A DNA stretch of 45,539 nt from GCA-2731375 sp964507245 (GCA_964507245.1 CAZDQC010000014.1:1-45539); one strand, 5' to 3'; shown: positions 25,811 to 35,033, numbered from the stretch's first letter. Made by a program: numbers and translations. The notes: generated by a model from the letters alone, not told the origin.

Positions 25811-27184
25811 CTAGCGGTAACAGACTGCCTTGGCGACCGAGGCGATGTTTTCCGGCGTCGGCAGGGCCAATTGTTCCAGATTGGCCGCATAAGGCATCGG
25901 CACGTCTTCGCCGCTGACCCTGGTGACGGGGGCATCCAGATCATCAAAGGCCTGCTCCATCAGACACGCAGACAATTCCGCGCCAATACCGCAGGCCAGC
26001 CAGCCTTCCTCTACCGTAACGCAACGATTTGTCTTTGCTACTGACGCCAGCAGGGTCGCCATATCGATGGGTCGCAGCGAGCGCAAATCGATGACCTCCG
26101 ACGAAATGCCATCCTCCGCCAACAGTTCGGCCGCCTCCAAAGCCCAGCCGACGGAAATAGAGAATGCGATAACGGTTACATCTGTGCCCGCTCGGGCGAT
26201 CCGTGCCTTGCCGATGGGGACAGTGAAATTATCCAGGTCCGGCACATCAAAGGTATGGCCGTACATCAACTCGTTTTCCAAGAAGACCACAGGATTGGGG
26301 TCGCGAATGGCACTTTTCAACATTCCCTTTGCGTCAGCCGCCGTGTAGGGAGATACAACCTTCAGGCCCGGGCAATGGGCATACCAGGAGGCAAAACATT
26401 GAGAATGTTGCGCCGCGACCCGGCTCGCGATGCCGTTGGCACCACGAAAGACAATGGGGCAGCCCATTTGACCGCCCGACATATATAATGTTTTGGCCGC
26501 AGAATTGATTATTTGGTCAATAGCCTGCATCGCGAAGTTGAAGGTCATGAACTCAACGATGGGCTTCAACCCCGCAAAAGCGGCCCCCACCGCGATGCCG
26601 GTGAAACCATGCTCGGTGATTGGGGTGTCTATCACTCGGCGGGTGCCAAATTCCTCCAACATTCCTTGGCTGATCTTGTATGCGCCTTGATACTCCGCGA
26701 CTTCCTCACCCATGAGAAAAACATCTTCGTCGTTACGCATCTCCTCAGCCATGGCGTCACGTAAGGCATCGCGAACCGTGGTCGCGATCATTGCGGTCCC
26801 CGGCGGCACCCCGGCCTCCTCGACCACTTCGGCGATAGGCGCCGTTAGTTGAGCCGTCGGATTCACGTCTGGCCCCGTCGTAGCCAGAGCTTCTGCGGCC
26901 GGCGCGGATGTATCGACGCCCTCGAGATCCGAGACGTCCTCCCCTTCTAGCAACAATATCGCGATGGGTGTGTTTACGGCGACGTTTTCTGTCCCCGCTG
27001 GAATTAGGATCTTGCCCAGCAAGCCTTCGTCGATGGCTTCCACTTCCATGGTAGCCTTGTCAGTTTCAATTTCAGCAATCATATCGCCAGGGGAAACACT
27101 TTCCCCTTCAGCGACCAACCATGCGGCGACGGTGCCTTCCGTCATGGTAGGCGAAAGGGCAGGCATGGTGATGGTCATCGGCAT
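25811..27184 (-). CDS. pdhB: Pyruvate dehydrogenase E1 beta with N-terminal lipoyl domain
   Basis: Transketolase-like beta subunit of E1, 457 aa. The first 75 residues are a lipoyl domain nearly identical to that of PdhC (lipoyl-lysine 43), followed by an Ala-rich linker. The E1-beta core starts near residue 140 ('TVRDALRDAMAEEM', 'MGEEVAEYQGAYKIS', 'DTPITEHGF'). The lipoyl-E1-beta fusion is characteristic of alphaproteobacteria. It starts 3 nt after pdhA. Confidence 0.97.
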   Translation of the reverse strand: MPMTITMPALSPTMTEGTVAAWLVAEGESVSPGDMIAEIETDKATMEVEAIDEGLLGKILIPAGTENVAVNTPIAILLLEGEDVSDLEGVDTSAPAAEALATTGPDVNPTAQLTAPIAEVVEEAGVPPGTAMIATTVRDALRDAMAEEMRNDEDVFLMGEEVAEYQGAYKISQGMLEEFGTRRVIDTPITEHGFTGIAVGAAFAGLKPIVEFMTFNFAMQAIDQIINSAAKTLYMSGGQMGCPIVFRGANGIASRVAAQHSQCFASWYAHCPGLKVVSPYTAADAKGMLKSAIRDPNPVVFLENELMYGHTFDVPDLDNFTVPIGKARIARAGTDVTVIAFSISVGWALEAAELLAEDGISSEVIDLRSLRPIDMATLLASVAKTNRCVTVEEGWLACGIGAELSACLMEQAFDDLDAPVTRVSGEDVPMPYAANLEQLALPTPENIASVAKAVCYR

Positions 27185-27187
27185 AGT

Positions 27188-28246
27188 TTATGCCTCCACC
27201 AGCACGTCTGTATACAACTCGGACGGCTCTGGCTCGGGACTATTCTGAGCGAATTCCGCGGCCTCCGTCACAACACCCTTGACCTCTCGGTCAAAGGCCT
27301 TCAAAGAACCTTCATCCGCTAGGCCAGAGCCAAGAATTTTCTCACGCAATTGATCAATAGGGTCCTGCTCAGAGCGCACGCGCTGCACCTCTTCCTTGGT
27401 GCGATACTTCGCCGGATCCGACATGGAATGACCACGATAGCGGTAGGTCTCCATCTCCAATAAAATCGGGCCCTTTCCCATCCGGACGTGGGCTACGGCT
27501 TCATCGCCAGCGGCCTTCACAGCCAGAACATCCATACCGTCCACTTGTACGCCATCAATGCCAATGCTCTCGCCACGGCGATACAATTCTGTCTGGGCAG
27601 AGCCGCGGCCCAGGGCCGTCCCCATGGCATATTGATTATTTTCGATTACAAAAATTACAGGCAGTTGCCACAACGCCGCCATGTTAAAGGATTCATACAC
27701 CTGTCCCTGGTTTGAGGAGCCATCGCCGAAATAGGTTAAGGATAATCTATCGTTACCCCGGTATTTATTCGCGAAAGCCAAACCCGCCCCAATTGGCACC
27801 TGAGCGCCAACGATGCCATGGCCGCCATAGAATTGTTTTTCCTTGCTGAACATATGCATCGATCCGCCCTTGCCCTTAGACAACCCGCCAATGCGTCCAG
27901 TCAATTCTGCCATTACACCCTTGGCGTCCATGCCACAGGCTAGCATGTGGCCATGGTCGCGATAGCTGGTCAGTTGGGAATCACCCTCGCTAATAGCAGC
28001 CTGCATGCCGACAACGACGGCCTCCTGCCCGATGTACAGATGGCAGAACCCACCGATCAGACCCATGCCGTACATCTGCCCCGCCTTCTCTTCAAAACGG
28101 CGTATCAATAACATTTGCCGGTAATAACCCAGGACCTTGTCAAGGTTAGATTTGTTGATCGAAGGCGCAGCCTTGGTCTTCCGTTTACGTGCTGACGAAT
28201 TTGACGCCTTCGTTCCCTTCGTTTTCGATGTCGCTGCTTTCGCCAT
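27188..28246 (-). CDS. pdhA: Pyruvate dehydrogenase E1 alpha
   Basis: Thiamine-diphosphate-binding subunit that decarboxylates pyruvate. The ThDP motif runs from 'GDGSSNQGQVYESF' to 'ENNQ'. The regulatory-loop region 'YRYRGHSMSDPAKYRTKEE' is typical of E1 alpha. An N-terminal stretch of about 30 residues is rich in Lys, Ala and Thr. The ATG at 28246 has GAGG 5 nt upstream; the open frame to 28303 is not needed. It is the first gene of the PDH block, with a candidate promoter and palindrome upstream. Confidence 0.96.
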   Translation of the reverse strand: MAKAATSKTKGTKASNSSARKRKTKAAPSINKSNLDKVLGYYRQMLLIRRFEEKAGQMYGMGLIGGFCHLYIGQEAVVVGMQAAISEGDSQLTSYRDHGHMLACGMDAKGVMAELTGRIGGLSKGKGGSMHMFSKEKQFYGGHGIVGAQVPIGAGLAFANKYRGNDRLSLTYFGDGSSNQGQVYESFNMAALWQLPVIFVIENNQYAMGTALGRGSAQTELYRRGESIGIDGVQVDGMDVLAVKAAGDEAVAHVRMGKGPILLEMETYRYRGHSMSDPAKYRTKEEVQRVRSEQDPIDQLREKILGSGLADEGSLKAFDREVKGVVTEAAEFAQNSPEPEPSELYTDVLVEA

Positions 28247-28308
28247 GTCAGCCTCGGTCGCAGTGTTAGACTCAGACACTTTCCAGCATAATTGAAGCGC
28301 CAAAACTT

Positions 28309-28314
28309 ATTGTA
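28309..28314 (-). promoter_or_regulatory. Candidate -10 of the pdh operon
   Basis: TACAAT on the minus strand lies about 63 nt upstream of pdhA. The -35 at 17 nt spacing (TAATTC, 28337-28332) is poor and lies inside the palindrome at 28328-28360. That arrangement would suit a regulated promoter. Confidence 0.3.
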
Positions 28315-28327
28315 ATACAAGGAAAAA

Positions 28328-28360
28328 TAACGAATTAACTGTATCAAAGTTAATTCGTTA
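28328..28360 (-). promoter_or_regulatory. 12-bp perfect inverted repeat between ftsB and pdhA
   Basis: Arms TAACGAATTAAC and GTTAATTCGTTA are separated by 9 nt. On the minus strand the second arm runs into TTTTT, so it could be an AT-rich intrinsic terminator for ftsB (about 80 nt behind its stop). Its position over the -35 of a possible pdhA promoter also fits an operator. Sequence alone does not decide between the two. Confidence 0.5.
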
Positions 28361-28438
28361 AATCGTTGTTAGGGGCAGAACGGCTGTGAAACCCCTGAAC
28401 GATAATCCAAATCCGGTTTCAGGACCAGCCAATCGACG

Positions 28439-28750
28439 CTATTTATTGTAGATCACCACATCGTCAGGGTGGGCCAAGCCCAGAATATGCCGGGTCTGTT
28501 CGTCAAGCATATCGCGATCTAAATTTTCCGGCCGCAGCAATTCTACGCGCCGAGCTAGGATATCGCGCGCCGCATTACTTTCCATTAAGGCCATTTCAGC
28601 CCTCTCCAATTGCGCGTTCAGGCGCAAATAGGCGATTACTCCCCGATCGCCCTGAACGGTGTGATAGCTGAAATACAACAAGGCACAGAAGCCCAAGCAG
28701 GGAGCAATCGCCCTACGCAACCCGCGACGCATATCATACCAAAGCCCCAT
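28439..28750 (-). CDS. ftsB: Septum formation initiator FtsB/DivIC family protein
   Basis: Small bitopic cell-division protein, 103 aa. It has one membrane segment (about residues 13-28, 'IAPCLGFCALLYFSYHTV'). A coiled-coil-like stretch follows ('LNAQLERAEMALMESNAARDILARRVELL'), then the conserved 'DRDMLDEQTRHILGLAHPDDVVI' end. FtsB acts with FtsL and FtsQ at the divisome. An ATG six codons in (28732) is a possible alternative start. In many alphaproteobacteria it follows eno directly; here two SDR genes separate them. Confidence 0.88.
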   Translation of the reverse strand: MGLWYDMRRGLRRAIAPCLGFCALLYFSYHTVQGDRGVIAYLRLNAQLERAEMALMESNAARDILARRVELLRPENLDRDMLDEQTRHILGLAHPDDVVIYNK

Positions 28751-29112
28751 GACGTTTAGAACGAATCACAGGATTCAGATTTGATCAAGGAAAAATATGT
28801 TTCTAATTCAATAAGTTACAAACGATTCCGAATTGATCACGTTATGTTCTTGTTTTGACTCTCTTTCAGTCGCTGAGATCGCTTCAGATATCCTGCCATC
28901 TTCATCAAAAACATAGATCGTTCGGTTGGTGGGTCGGGCAAATGTGACCACAACTTAAACTAGGAGGCAGTAAAGGACGGCACCCCGCGACTGTCCATTG
29001 ACCAAAATTTTCCATATTTGAGACCGCCGAGACACAGGACCATATGCGCAGGAATTCACATTTTGGTATGATGGTTCCACCAGCGTAACAAAAACTTTTT
29101 GGAGGTCCTCCG
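28751..29112. other. Divergent intergenic region between ftsB and an SDR gene
   Basis: There are 362 nt without a convincing gene. On the minus strand TTGTAA-N18-TATTTT is a weak candidate ftsB promoter. TATTTTTCCTTG (28797-28786) is an exact 12-nt copy of a word upstream of pdhA (28329-28318). For the plus strand only a weak pair is seen (TTGAGA at 29018-29023, CATATG at 29041-29046). A possible 6-bp hairpin lies near 28975-28998. Confidence 0.4.
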
Positions 29113-29871
29113 ATGGCGCATAATCATATAGACATGACGAGCAAGGTGGTGGTCATAACCGGTGGTAGTCGTGGACTGGGCCGTGCCATGGCTCTAGCCT
29201 TCGCTGAAGCCGGCGCTGATCTAGTGATTACATCCCGCAAGATCGAAAGCTGCGTAGCTACTGCCGCCGAAATTGAGGCTTTGGGTCAGCAAGCCATGGC
29301 TCATACGTGCCATGTAGGTTATTGGGAACAATGCGACGCGCTTGTCGATGCCGTTTATGAAAGGTTCGGTAGGATCGACGTGATGATCAACAACGCCGGC
29401 ATGTCACCACACTATGGCCGCCCAACGGATATCCCCGAAGCTTTATATGAAAAGGTCCTGGGTGTGAACCTTAAGGGTCCCTTCCGACTGTGCGCAAATG
29501 TGGGACAACGTATGGTGGACGCCGGCGGTGGCGCAATTATCAATGTTTCTTCAACCGCAGCAATCCGTCCGCGTAAGGACATCATCACCTATGCCGCTGC
29601 AAAGGCCGGTGTGAACGCCATGACGGAAGCCTTTGCCGATGCCTATGGTCCCACAGTACGGGTGAATTGCATCATGCCGGGCCCGTTTTTGACCGACATC
29701 TCCAAGGCCTGGGACATGGAAGCCTTCGAAATCCGAGCCCGCAACAATATCGCTCTACAGCGCGGAGGCGAGGCTGAAGAAGTCGCAGCAGCAGCTCTGT
29801 ACCTGGCTTCGGATGCATCAAGCTACACCACCGGTGCCATTCTCAAAATCGATGGTGGATCCATGAATTAG
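29113..29871 (+). CDS. SDR-family oxidoreductase (classical type)
   Basis: A 252-aa NAD(P)-dependent dehydrogenase of unknown substrate. The cofactor motif 'TGGSRGLG' is at residues 17-24, 'NNAG' at 93-96, catalytic Ser146/147 and the YxxxK motif at Tyr160-Lys164. All catalytic residues are present, unlike the convergent SDR next to it. A strong GGAGG lies 7 nt before the ATG, within the palindromic word GGAGGTCCTCC. The C-terminal 'TTGAILKIDGG' is typical for 3-oxoacyl-ACP-reductase-like members. It interrupts the usual eno-ftsB neighbourhood. Confidence 0.92.
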   Translation: MAHNHIDMTSKVVVITGGSRGLGRAMALAFAEAGADLVITSRKIESCVATAAEIEALGQQAMAHTCHVGYWEQCDALVDAVYERFGRIDVMINNAGMSPHYGRPTDIPEALYEKVLGVNLKGPFRLCANVGQRMVDAGGGAIINVSSTAAIRPRKDIITYAAAKAGVNAMTEAFADAYGPTVRVNCIMPGPFLTDISKAWDMEAFEIRARNNIALQRGGEAEEVAAAALYLASDASSYTTGAILKIDGGSMN

Positions 29872-30083
29872 AATTTCAACGGTTCAAAAAAAAATTGCTG
29901 AATAAGATGGCCTATCGCTCTTGCTTTTGTTATTTAAAAAAATCGTACATCTCCATATCTCATCCAGACCGTCAATAATGAGAAATGCGCGAGCCTGTGG
30001 TAGCGTTGCCGCACAACCCGTCAGCATTAGTCAGTCCAACCACGACCAATAACGTCCGCCACACAGGCAAAATTCATGTTGTG

Positions 30084-30785
30084 TTACCAGGATTCCTTAA
30101 AGGGTCGAAGGTCCATGTTAAAGGTCCAGGCGGAGCGGGGCTGTTGTGAGACCTGAAATATACTTTCCGCTAGATCATCGGGCTTAGCGAAATCCTCGTC
30201 CTTCAGATGAGGCCGGTTGCGCCGCGTCCAACGCAAGTCAATCACCGCGTCGATCATCACATAGGCCACATGAATGCCCTTCGGGCCCAGGTCCCGAGCT
30301 AGGGATTCAGCCAAAATACGTTGCGCGGCCTTGGTAGGTGCAAATCCGGAAAAAGCTGGCTTGCCGCGAAAGGCCGACGTATTGCCGGTGACGATAATAG
30401 CGCCGCTACCCCGGTTAACCATGTCGGGGGCAACAGCTCGGGCCAAGTACAACAAACTCATGGTATTAACCCGGAAGGCCTCTTCCATATCCTTGGGGTC
30501 AATTTCCTGAAAGGTGCCAAAAACCCCGCGAGGCGCATTGTGGACCACCACGTCTGGCACACCTATTTCAGACATACAAGTCGCCACGGCTTCATTTACA
30601 GCAGTCTCGTTGGAGACATCGCAAGGAATAGCCAGGCTGCCATCTAGCTTTCCTTCAAATTCTTTCAGGCGCCCTTCGGATCGAGCCAGAAGGGCGACGC
30701 GGTAACCAGCTGTGGCAAATCGGCGCGCCACCGCACCTCCCGTGCCGCGGCCAACGCCGGCCACCAGTGCGACCGGTGCAGTCAT
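30084..30785 (-). CDS. Atypical SDR-family protein with FxxxK instead of YxxxK
   Basis: A 233-aa Rossmann-fold protein. The glycine motif 'GVGRGTG' (10-16) would bind a dinucleotide. 'HNAP' stands where NNAG is usual. The catalytic Ser is probably Ser137. The active-site tyrosine is replaced by Phe148 (Phe-Ala-Pro-Thr-Lys152), while the Lys is kept. The start overlaps the eno stop by 4 nt (ATGA), so it is probably translated with eno. I recall a related SDR group that also has Phe here, so this may be a family trait rather than decay. Function unknown. Confidence 0.88.
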   Translation of the reverse strand: MTAPVALVAGVGRGTGGAVARRFATAGYRVALLARSEGRLKEFEGKLDGSLAIPCDVSNETAVNEAVATCMSEIGVPDVVVHNAPRGVFGTFQEIDPKDMEEAFRVNTMSLLYLARAVAPDMVNRGSGAIIVTGNTSAFRGKPAFSGFAPTKAAQRILAESLARDLGPKGIHVAYVMIDAVIDLRWTRRNRPHLKDEDFAKPDDLAESIFQVSQQPRSAWTFNMDLRPFKESW

Positions 30786-32056
30786 ATCATGAGTACCGAA
30801 GCACCGGCGTAACGGGCTTGCGGTCCCAATGCTTCTTCAATACGAAGCAACTGGTTATATTTGGCTAGGCGATCCGAACGTGCGAGAGAGCCTGTCTTTA
30901 TTTGACCACAATTCGTGGCAACGGCCAGATCAGCTATCGTGACATCCTCGGTTTCGCCGGATCGATGAGACATCACAGCACGATAGGACGCCTTGTGCGC
31001 CATTTCGACGGCCTCCAAGGTCTCGGACAAGGTGCCAATCTGATTAACCTTGACTAGGATAGCATTGGCCACACCTTTTTCTATGCCTTGTGCGAGACGC
31101 ACCGGGTTTGTTACAAACAGGTCATCACCGACCAGCTGAACCCGATCGCCGAGAGCCTGAGTGAGGGCCTCCCAGCCAACCCAGTCATCCTCGGCCATTC
31201 CGTCTTCAATCGAGATGATTGGGTAGCGGTCAACTAAGTCCTGGTAATAGGCCGTCATTTCGCCGCTATCTAAAACCCTGCCCTCGCCGTCAAGGTGATA
31301 ATTGCCGTCCTTATAGAATTCTGTGGAAGCAGGATCGAGAGCCAAAAAAATATCTTCCCCGGGCCGATAACCGGCTGCCTCAATCGCCCGCATGACGAAA
31401 CTCATAGCTTCGTCCGCGCTATTGAGCATAGGCGCGAAACCACCCTCGTCACCCACATTAGTGTTGTGTCCAGCGTCCTTCAAAGAACCGCGAAGGGTAT
31501 GGAACACCTCTGCCCCCATACGCAGCCCTTCCCGAAAATTCTCGGCGCGAACGGGCATGATCATGAATTCCTGAATATCGATAGGATTGTCCGCATGGGC
31601 GCCGCCGTTGACTATATTCATCATGGGCACGGGCAAGGACCGCGCGTCAACACCACCCACATAGCGATACAATGGCAAACCTGCATCCATGGCAGCCGCC
31701 TTAGCCACCGCAAGGCTGACCCCTAGAATTGCATTGGCGCCCAGCGTAGCCTTGTTGGGCGTGCCGTCCAGGTCACACATAATAGTATCGATTTTAGACT
31801 GATCATCCGCGTCAAGGCCGGACAAAGCATCGAACAACTCGCCGTTTACGGCCTCGACGGCACTTTCCACCCCCCTGCCCATGTATCGATCGCCGCCGTC
31901 GCGTTTCTCAACTGCCTCAAAAGCACCCGTTGACGCGCCGGACGGAACGGCCGCGCGACCCATGGCGCCACTGTCCAACATAACTTCCACCTCAACCGTG
32001 GGATTACCCCGGCTATCAAGAATTTCTCGACCAATAATATCGATTATTCCACTCAT
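30782..32056 (-). CDS. eno: Enolase
   Basis: Glycolytic enzyme that interconverts 2-phosphoglycerate and phosphoenolpyruvate. At 424 aa it is full length. Visible motifs are 'REILDSRGNPTVEVEV' at the N-terminus, the metal ligands in 'LALDPASTEFY' and 'SIEDGMAEDDW', and the catalytic-lysine region 'LVKVNQIGTLSET' with 'SHRSGETED'. It has its own promoter and is followed by the atypical SDR with a 4-nt overlap. Its product is a substrate of kdsA just upstream. Confidence 0.98.
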   Translation of the reverse strand: MSGIIDIIGREILDSRGNPTVEVEVMLDSGAMGRAAVPSGASTGAFEAVEKRDGGDRYMGRGVESAVEAVNGELFDALSGLDADDQSKIDTIMCDLDGTPNKATLGANAILGVSLAVAKAAAMDAGLPLYRYVGGVDARSLPVPMMNIVNGGAHADNPIDIQEFMIMPVRAENFREGLRMGAEVFHTLRGSLKDAGHNTNVGDEGGFAPMLNSADEAMSFVMRAIEAAGYRPGEDIFLALDPASTEFYKDGNYHLDGEGRVLDSGEMTAYYQDLVDRYPIISIEDGMAEDDWVGWEALTQALGDRVQLVGDDLFVTNPVRLAQGIEKGVANAILVKVNQIGTLSETLEAVEMAHKASYRAVMSHRSGETEDVTIADLAVATNCGQIKTGSLARSDRLAKYNQLLRIEEALGPQARYAGASVLMI

Positions 32057-32460
32057 AGAATTTTTCTTCGGACCCCCTTCTAGGGCTATTACCTGTTGAA
32101 AACGGCGGTGTCAAAGTTCCGAAATAATGACCACCATTAACAATTCTGCAACCAACTATATGAATATCCTATGGCTATCGCCAAGACGATCCAAACGGAG
32201 GTCAATGACCGATACGCAGCAGCAATCTTCTGACAAGACTTTCTCTGGACAGTAACCGCATGTCCCCTGTCAGACGATCATTAAGAAAGCGTCTCCAGCC
32301 AGGTACAACCAACTTGACTAAATGGCCTATACATGTTCCGGCGGCTAGTTATTGTAGTTGTATAGTAAATGCTGATGGACTGGAATTTTCCATCAAGGCA
32401 TTCCCGTGCAACTAGCCTCGGAATAGCCGGCTCAACACCAAGCCCGCCTGTTTAGGTGAT
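32057..32460. other. Intergenic region between kdsA and eno
   Basis: There are 404 nt without a credible gene. It carries the eno promoter (32086-32114). It also has a 7-bp inverted repeat (TGATGGA, 9 nt, TCCATCA at 32373-32395) with no T-run. A longer-range TCTGACA...TGTCAGA pair lies at about 32229-32275. No clear kdsA terminator is visible. Confidence 0.45.
32086..32114 (-). promoter_or_regulatory. Sigma-70 promoter of eno
   Basis: TTGACA (32114-32109), a 17-nt spacer and TAATAG (32091-32086) lie just upstream of the eno ATG at 32056. This gives a short leader of about 23 nt. It is one of the best promoter matches in the window. Confidence 0.65.
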
Positions 32461-33282
32461 TTATCTTGATTTAGCCAGACGGTCGAAGGCCAGAAGATCC
32501 TTCATCAGAGTACCAAGCTCCTGCACTGGCACCATGTTAGGGCCATCCGAGAGGGCGTTGTCAGGATCCTGGTGGGTTTCCATGAACACTGCTGCCACCC
32601 CAATTGAAACCGCTGCTCGCGCCAAAATGGGCACCATTTCGCGTTGCCCGCCAGTACTGCCGCCCTGCCCACCTGGCTGTTGCACTGAATGGGTGGCATC
32701 AAAGACCACCGGATAGCCGATATCCTTCAGTACTGGCAGCGCTCGCATGTCGCTGACCAGGGTGTTGTAGCCAAATGATGCGCCGCGTTCGGTAACGAGC
32801 ACATTTTCGTTGCCGCTTTGCGTCAGTTTCGAGACCACATTTTTCATATCCCAAGGCGCCAGGAACTGGCCCTTCTTCACGTTGACTGCCCGACCCGTTG
32901 CAGCAGCAGCGACCAACAAATCGGTCTGTCGGCATAGGAAAGCCGGGATTTGCAGCACATCAACTACCTTTGCAGCCTCATCACATTGCGTTTCAGTATG
33001 GATATCGGTCAGCACTGGACAGCCGAATTTTTCCTTGATCTCTAAAAAAATATCCATGGCTGCCGGCATGCCGACGCCTCTTTCTGAGTTCAAAGAAGTC
33101 CGGTTCGCCTTGTCGAATGAGGACTTATAGATCAGTGAAAATCCGCATTCAAAGGCTAGGTCAGTTAAACGGTCCGCCATGATAAGAGCGTGTTCGCGGC
33201 CCTCCATGGCGCAGGGCCCCGCGATAAGAGTAAGCGGCTTTTCGTTGCCGACTATGACATTGCCGATGGCGATGTCAGGCAT
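32461..33282 (-). CDS. kdsA: 3-deoxy-8-phosphooctulonate synthase
   Basis: Makes KDO 8-phosphate from arabinose 5-phosphate and phosphoenolpyruvate for the LPS inner core. Signature segments are 'LIAGPCAMEG', 'YKSSFDKANRTS' and 'DATHSVQQPGGQGGSTGGQR'. At 273 aa it is normal size. The frame continues upstream to 33507 inside pyrG with no family similarity, so I use the ATG at 33282, 4 nt after pyrG. It supports an LPS-bearing outer membrane. Confidence 0.97.
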   Translation of the reverse strand: MPDIAIGNVIVGNEKPLTLIAGPCAMEGREHALIMADRLTDLAFECGFSLIYKSSFDKANRTSLNSERGVGMPAAMDIFLEIKEKFGCPVLTDIHTETQCDEAAKVVDVLQIPAFLCRQTDLLVAAAATGRAVNVKKGQFLAPWDMKNVVSKLTQSGNENVLVTERGASFGYNTLVSDMRALPVLKDIGYPVVFDATHSVQQPGGQGGSTGGQREMVPILARAAVSIGVAAVFMETHQDPDNALSDGPNMVPVQELGTLMKDLLAFDRLAKSR

Positions 33283-33286
33283 ATCG

Positions 33287-34942
33287 TTAGACCAAACGCA
33301 TTTGGTCGATCGCCGCAGCGATAAAAGAGGCGAATAGCGGATGGGGCTCGAACGGTTTGGACTTGAGCTCAGGATGAAACTGAACGCCGATGAACCAGGG
33401 ATGGCCTTCCAACTCCACGATCTCGGGTAGGTTGCCGTCGGGCGATAGGCCGGAAAACCGTAGGCCAACCGCTTCCAATTTTTCTCGATAGTTGATGTTA
33501 ACTTCATAACGATGGCGATGTCGTTCGGAAATCATCACGCCTCGGGAAGTGCCTTCGTCTGCGCCATTGGCGTAAACCTTGTTAACCTTGGATCCTGCAC
33601 TCAAGTGACAATCATATTGACCCAGCCGCATGGTACCACCCTTGTCGTCTTCTAGGCCGCGGGTCTGCAACAAATTACCCTCTGTCCATTCCGTCATAAG
33701 ACCAACCACAGGATCAAGGCAGGTGCCGAACTCTGTCGAAGAGGCCCCACTCAATCCCGCCAGATTTCGCGCCGCTTCGATCACCGCCATTTGCATGCCA
33801 AAACAGATGCCGAAATATGGAACGTTCTTGGTGCGAGCAAAGGTGGCAGCGGCAATTTTGCCTTCTGAACCCCGTTCGCCAAATCCGCCCGGCACCAATA
33901 TGCCGTCGACACCTTCCAGACGTTGCACAGCATCAGGCTGTTCGAACATTTCGCTCTCAATCCACTGCAATTCCACCCTGACCCGATTGGCCAAACCACC
34001 ATGCACAAGGGCTTCGCCTAGAGATTTGTACGCGTCCTGCAGGTCAGTGTACTTGCCCACCACGGCAATCTTTACCGTACCCTCCAAATTCTCAATCCGA
34101 CTATGGATATCCTGCCATCGGCTCAAATCAGCCGACGGTGGATCATCGATACCAAAAATACTCAATACCTCACGGTCGAACCCTTCTTCATGGTAGGATA
34201 GGGGAACTTCGTAGATTGAGCGGCAGTCCAAGGCCTGGATCACACAGGATTCCCGGACATTGCAGAACAAGGCGATTTTGCTTTGCTCATGGAGTGGAAT
34301 TTTCCGGTCGCTGCGGCAAAGTAGAATATCAGGCTGAATACCGATTGAACGCAGTTCCTTCACAGAATGCTGGGTCGGTTTGGTCTTTAGCTCGCCAGCG
34401 GCTGAAATAAACGGGACCAATGTTGCATGAACATAAGCCGTCTGGCCGCGCTGCAGATCATTGCCCAGTTGGCGGATCGCCTCTAGGAACGGTAGACTTT
34501 CTATATCACCCACTGTGCCGCCGATTTCACACAAGACAAAATCCGTACCCTCTATCTTATTGAGGACAAAATCCTTGATGGCATCGGTAACATGGGGAAT
34601 TACCTGCACTGTTCCGCCCAGATAATCGCCGCGACGTTCCTTGGCCAAAATCTGCTGATAAATGCGGCCCGTCGTCACGTTGTCGCTTTGCCGGCTGGAC
34701 ACCCCTGTGAAACGTTCATAGTGACCCAGGTCCAAGTCGGTCTCCGCGCCGTCGTCTGTCACATAGACCTCACCGTGTTGCGTGGGGCTCATAGTTCCCG
34801 GATCAACGTTGAGATAGGGGTCCAGTTTGCGCAAGCGGACAGAATAACCACGCGCTTGCAGCAACGCGCCCAAGGCGGCCGAAGCTAGTCCTTTACCTAA
34901 CGAGGAAACCACGCCGCCGGTTATGAAAATATACCGCGTCAT
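33287..34942 (-). CDS. pyrG: CTP synthase
   Basis: Makes CTP from UTP using glutamine. The N-terminal synthetase domain starts 'TRYIFITGGVVSSLGKGL'. The C-terminal class I amidotransferase domain has the nucleophile Cys in 'GICFGMQ' and the His-Glu pair in 'VQFHPEL'. At 551 aa it is typical. I start it at the ATG 34942; the 12 extra codons to 34978 are not conserved. CTP is used by cdsA and ispDF in this window. Confidence 0.98.
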   Translation of the reverse strand: MTRYIFITGGVVSSLGKGLASAALGALLQARGYSVRLRKLDPYLNVDPGTMSPTQHGEVYVTDDGAETDLDLGHYERFTGVSSRQSDNVTTGRIYQQILAKERRGDYLGGTVQVIPHVTDAIKDFVLNKIEGTDFVLCEIGGTVGDIESLPFLEAIRQLGNDLQRGQTAYVHATLVPFISAAGELKTKPTQHSVKELRSIGIQPDILLCRSDRKIPLHEQSKIALFCNVRESCVIQALDCRSIYEVPLSYHEEGFDREVLSIFGIDDPPSADLSRWQDIHSRIENLEGTVKIAVVGKYTDLQDAYKSLGEALVHGGLANRVRVELQWIESEMFEQPDAVQRLEGVDGILVPGGFGERGSEGKIAAATFARTKNVPYFGICFGMQMAVIEAARNLAGLSGASSTEFGTCLDPVVGLMTEWTEGNLLQTRGLEDDKGGTMRLGQYDCHLSAGSKVNKVYANGADEGTSRGVMISERHRHRYEVNINYREKLEAVGLRFSGLSPDGNLPEIVELEGHPWFIGVQFHPELKSKPFEPHPLFASFIAAAIDQMRLV

Positions 34943-35033
34943 GGAACTATATTGTAGCCGAGCTTCAGCAAAGACCAAAGCGTTACTTCATTACGGCCCA
35001 AAATTAGCGCTCTTACTAAGACTTACGTAAAAT

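Noticed and set aside
29872..30083. T-runs between the convergent SDR genes as terminators
   Set aside because: Long A/T runs are present, but no stem-loop precedes them on either strand.
33630..34196. 188-codon plus-strand ORF
   Set aside because: It is antisense to pyrG and has no coherent domain.
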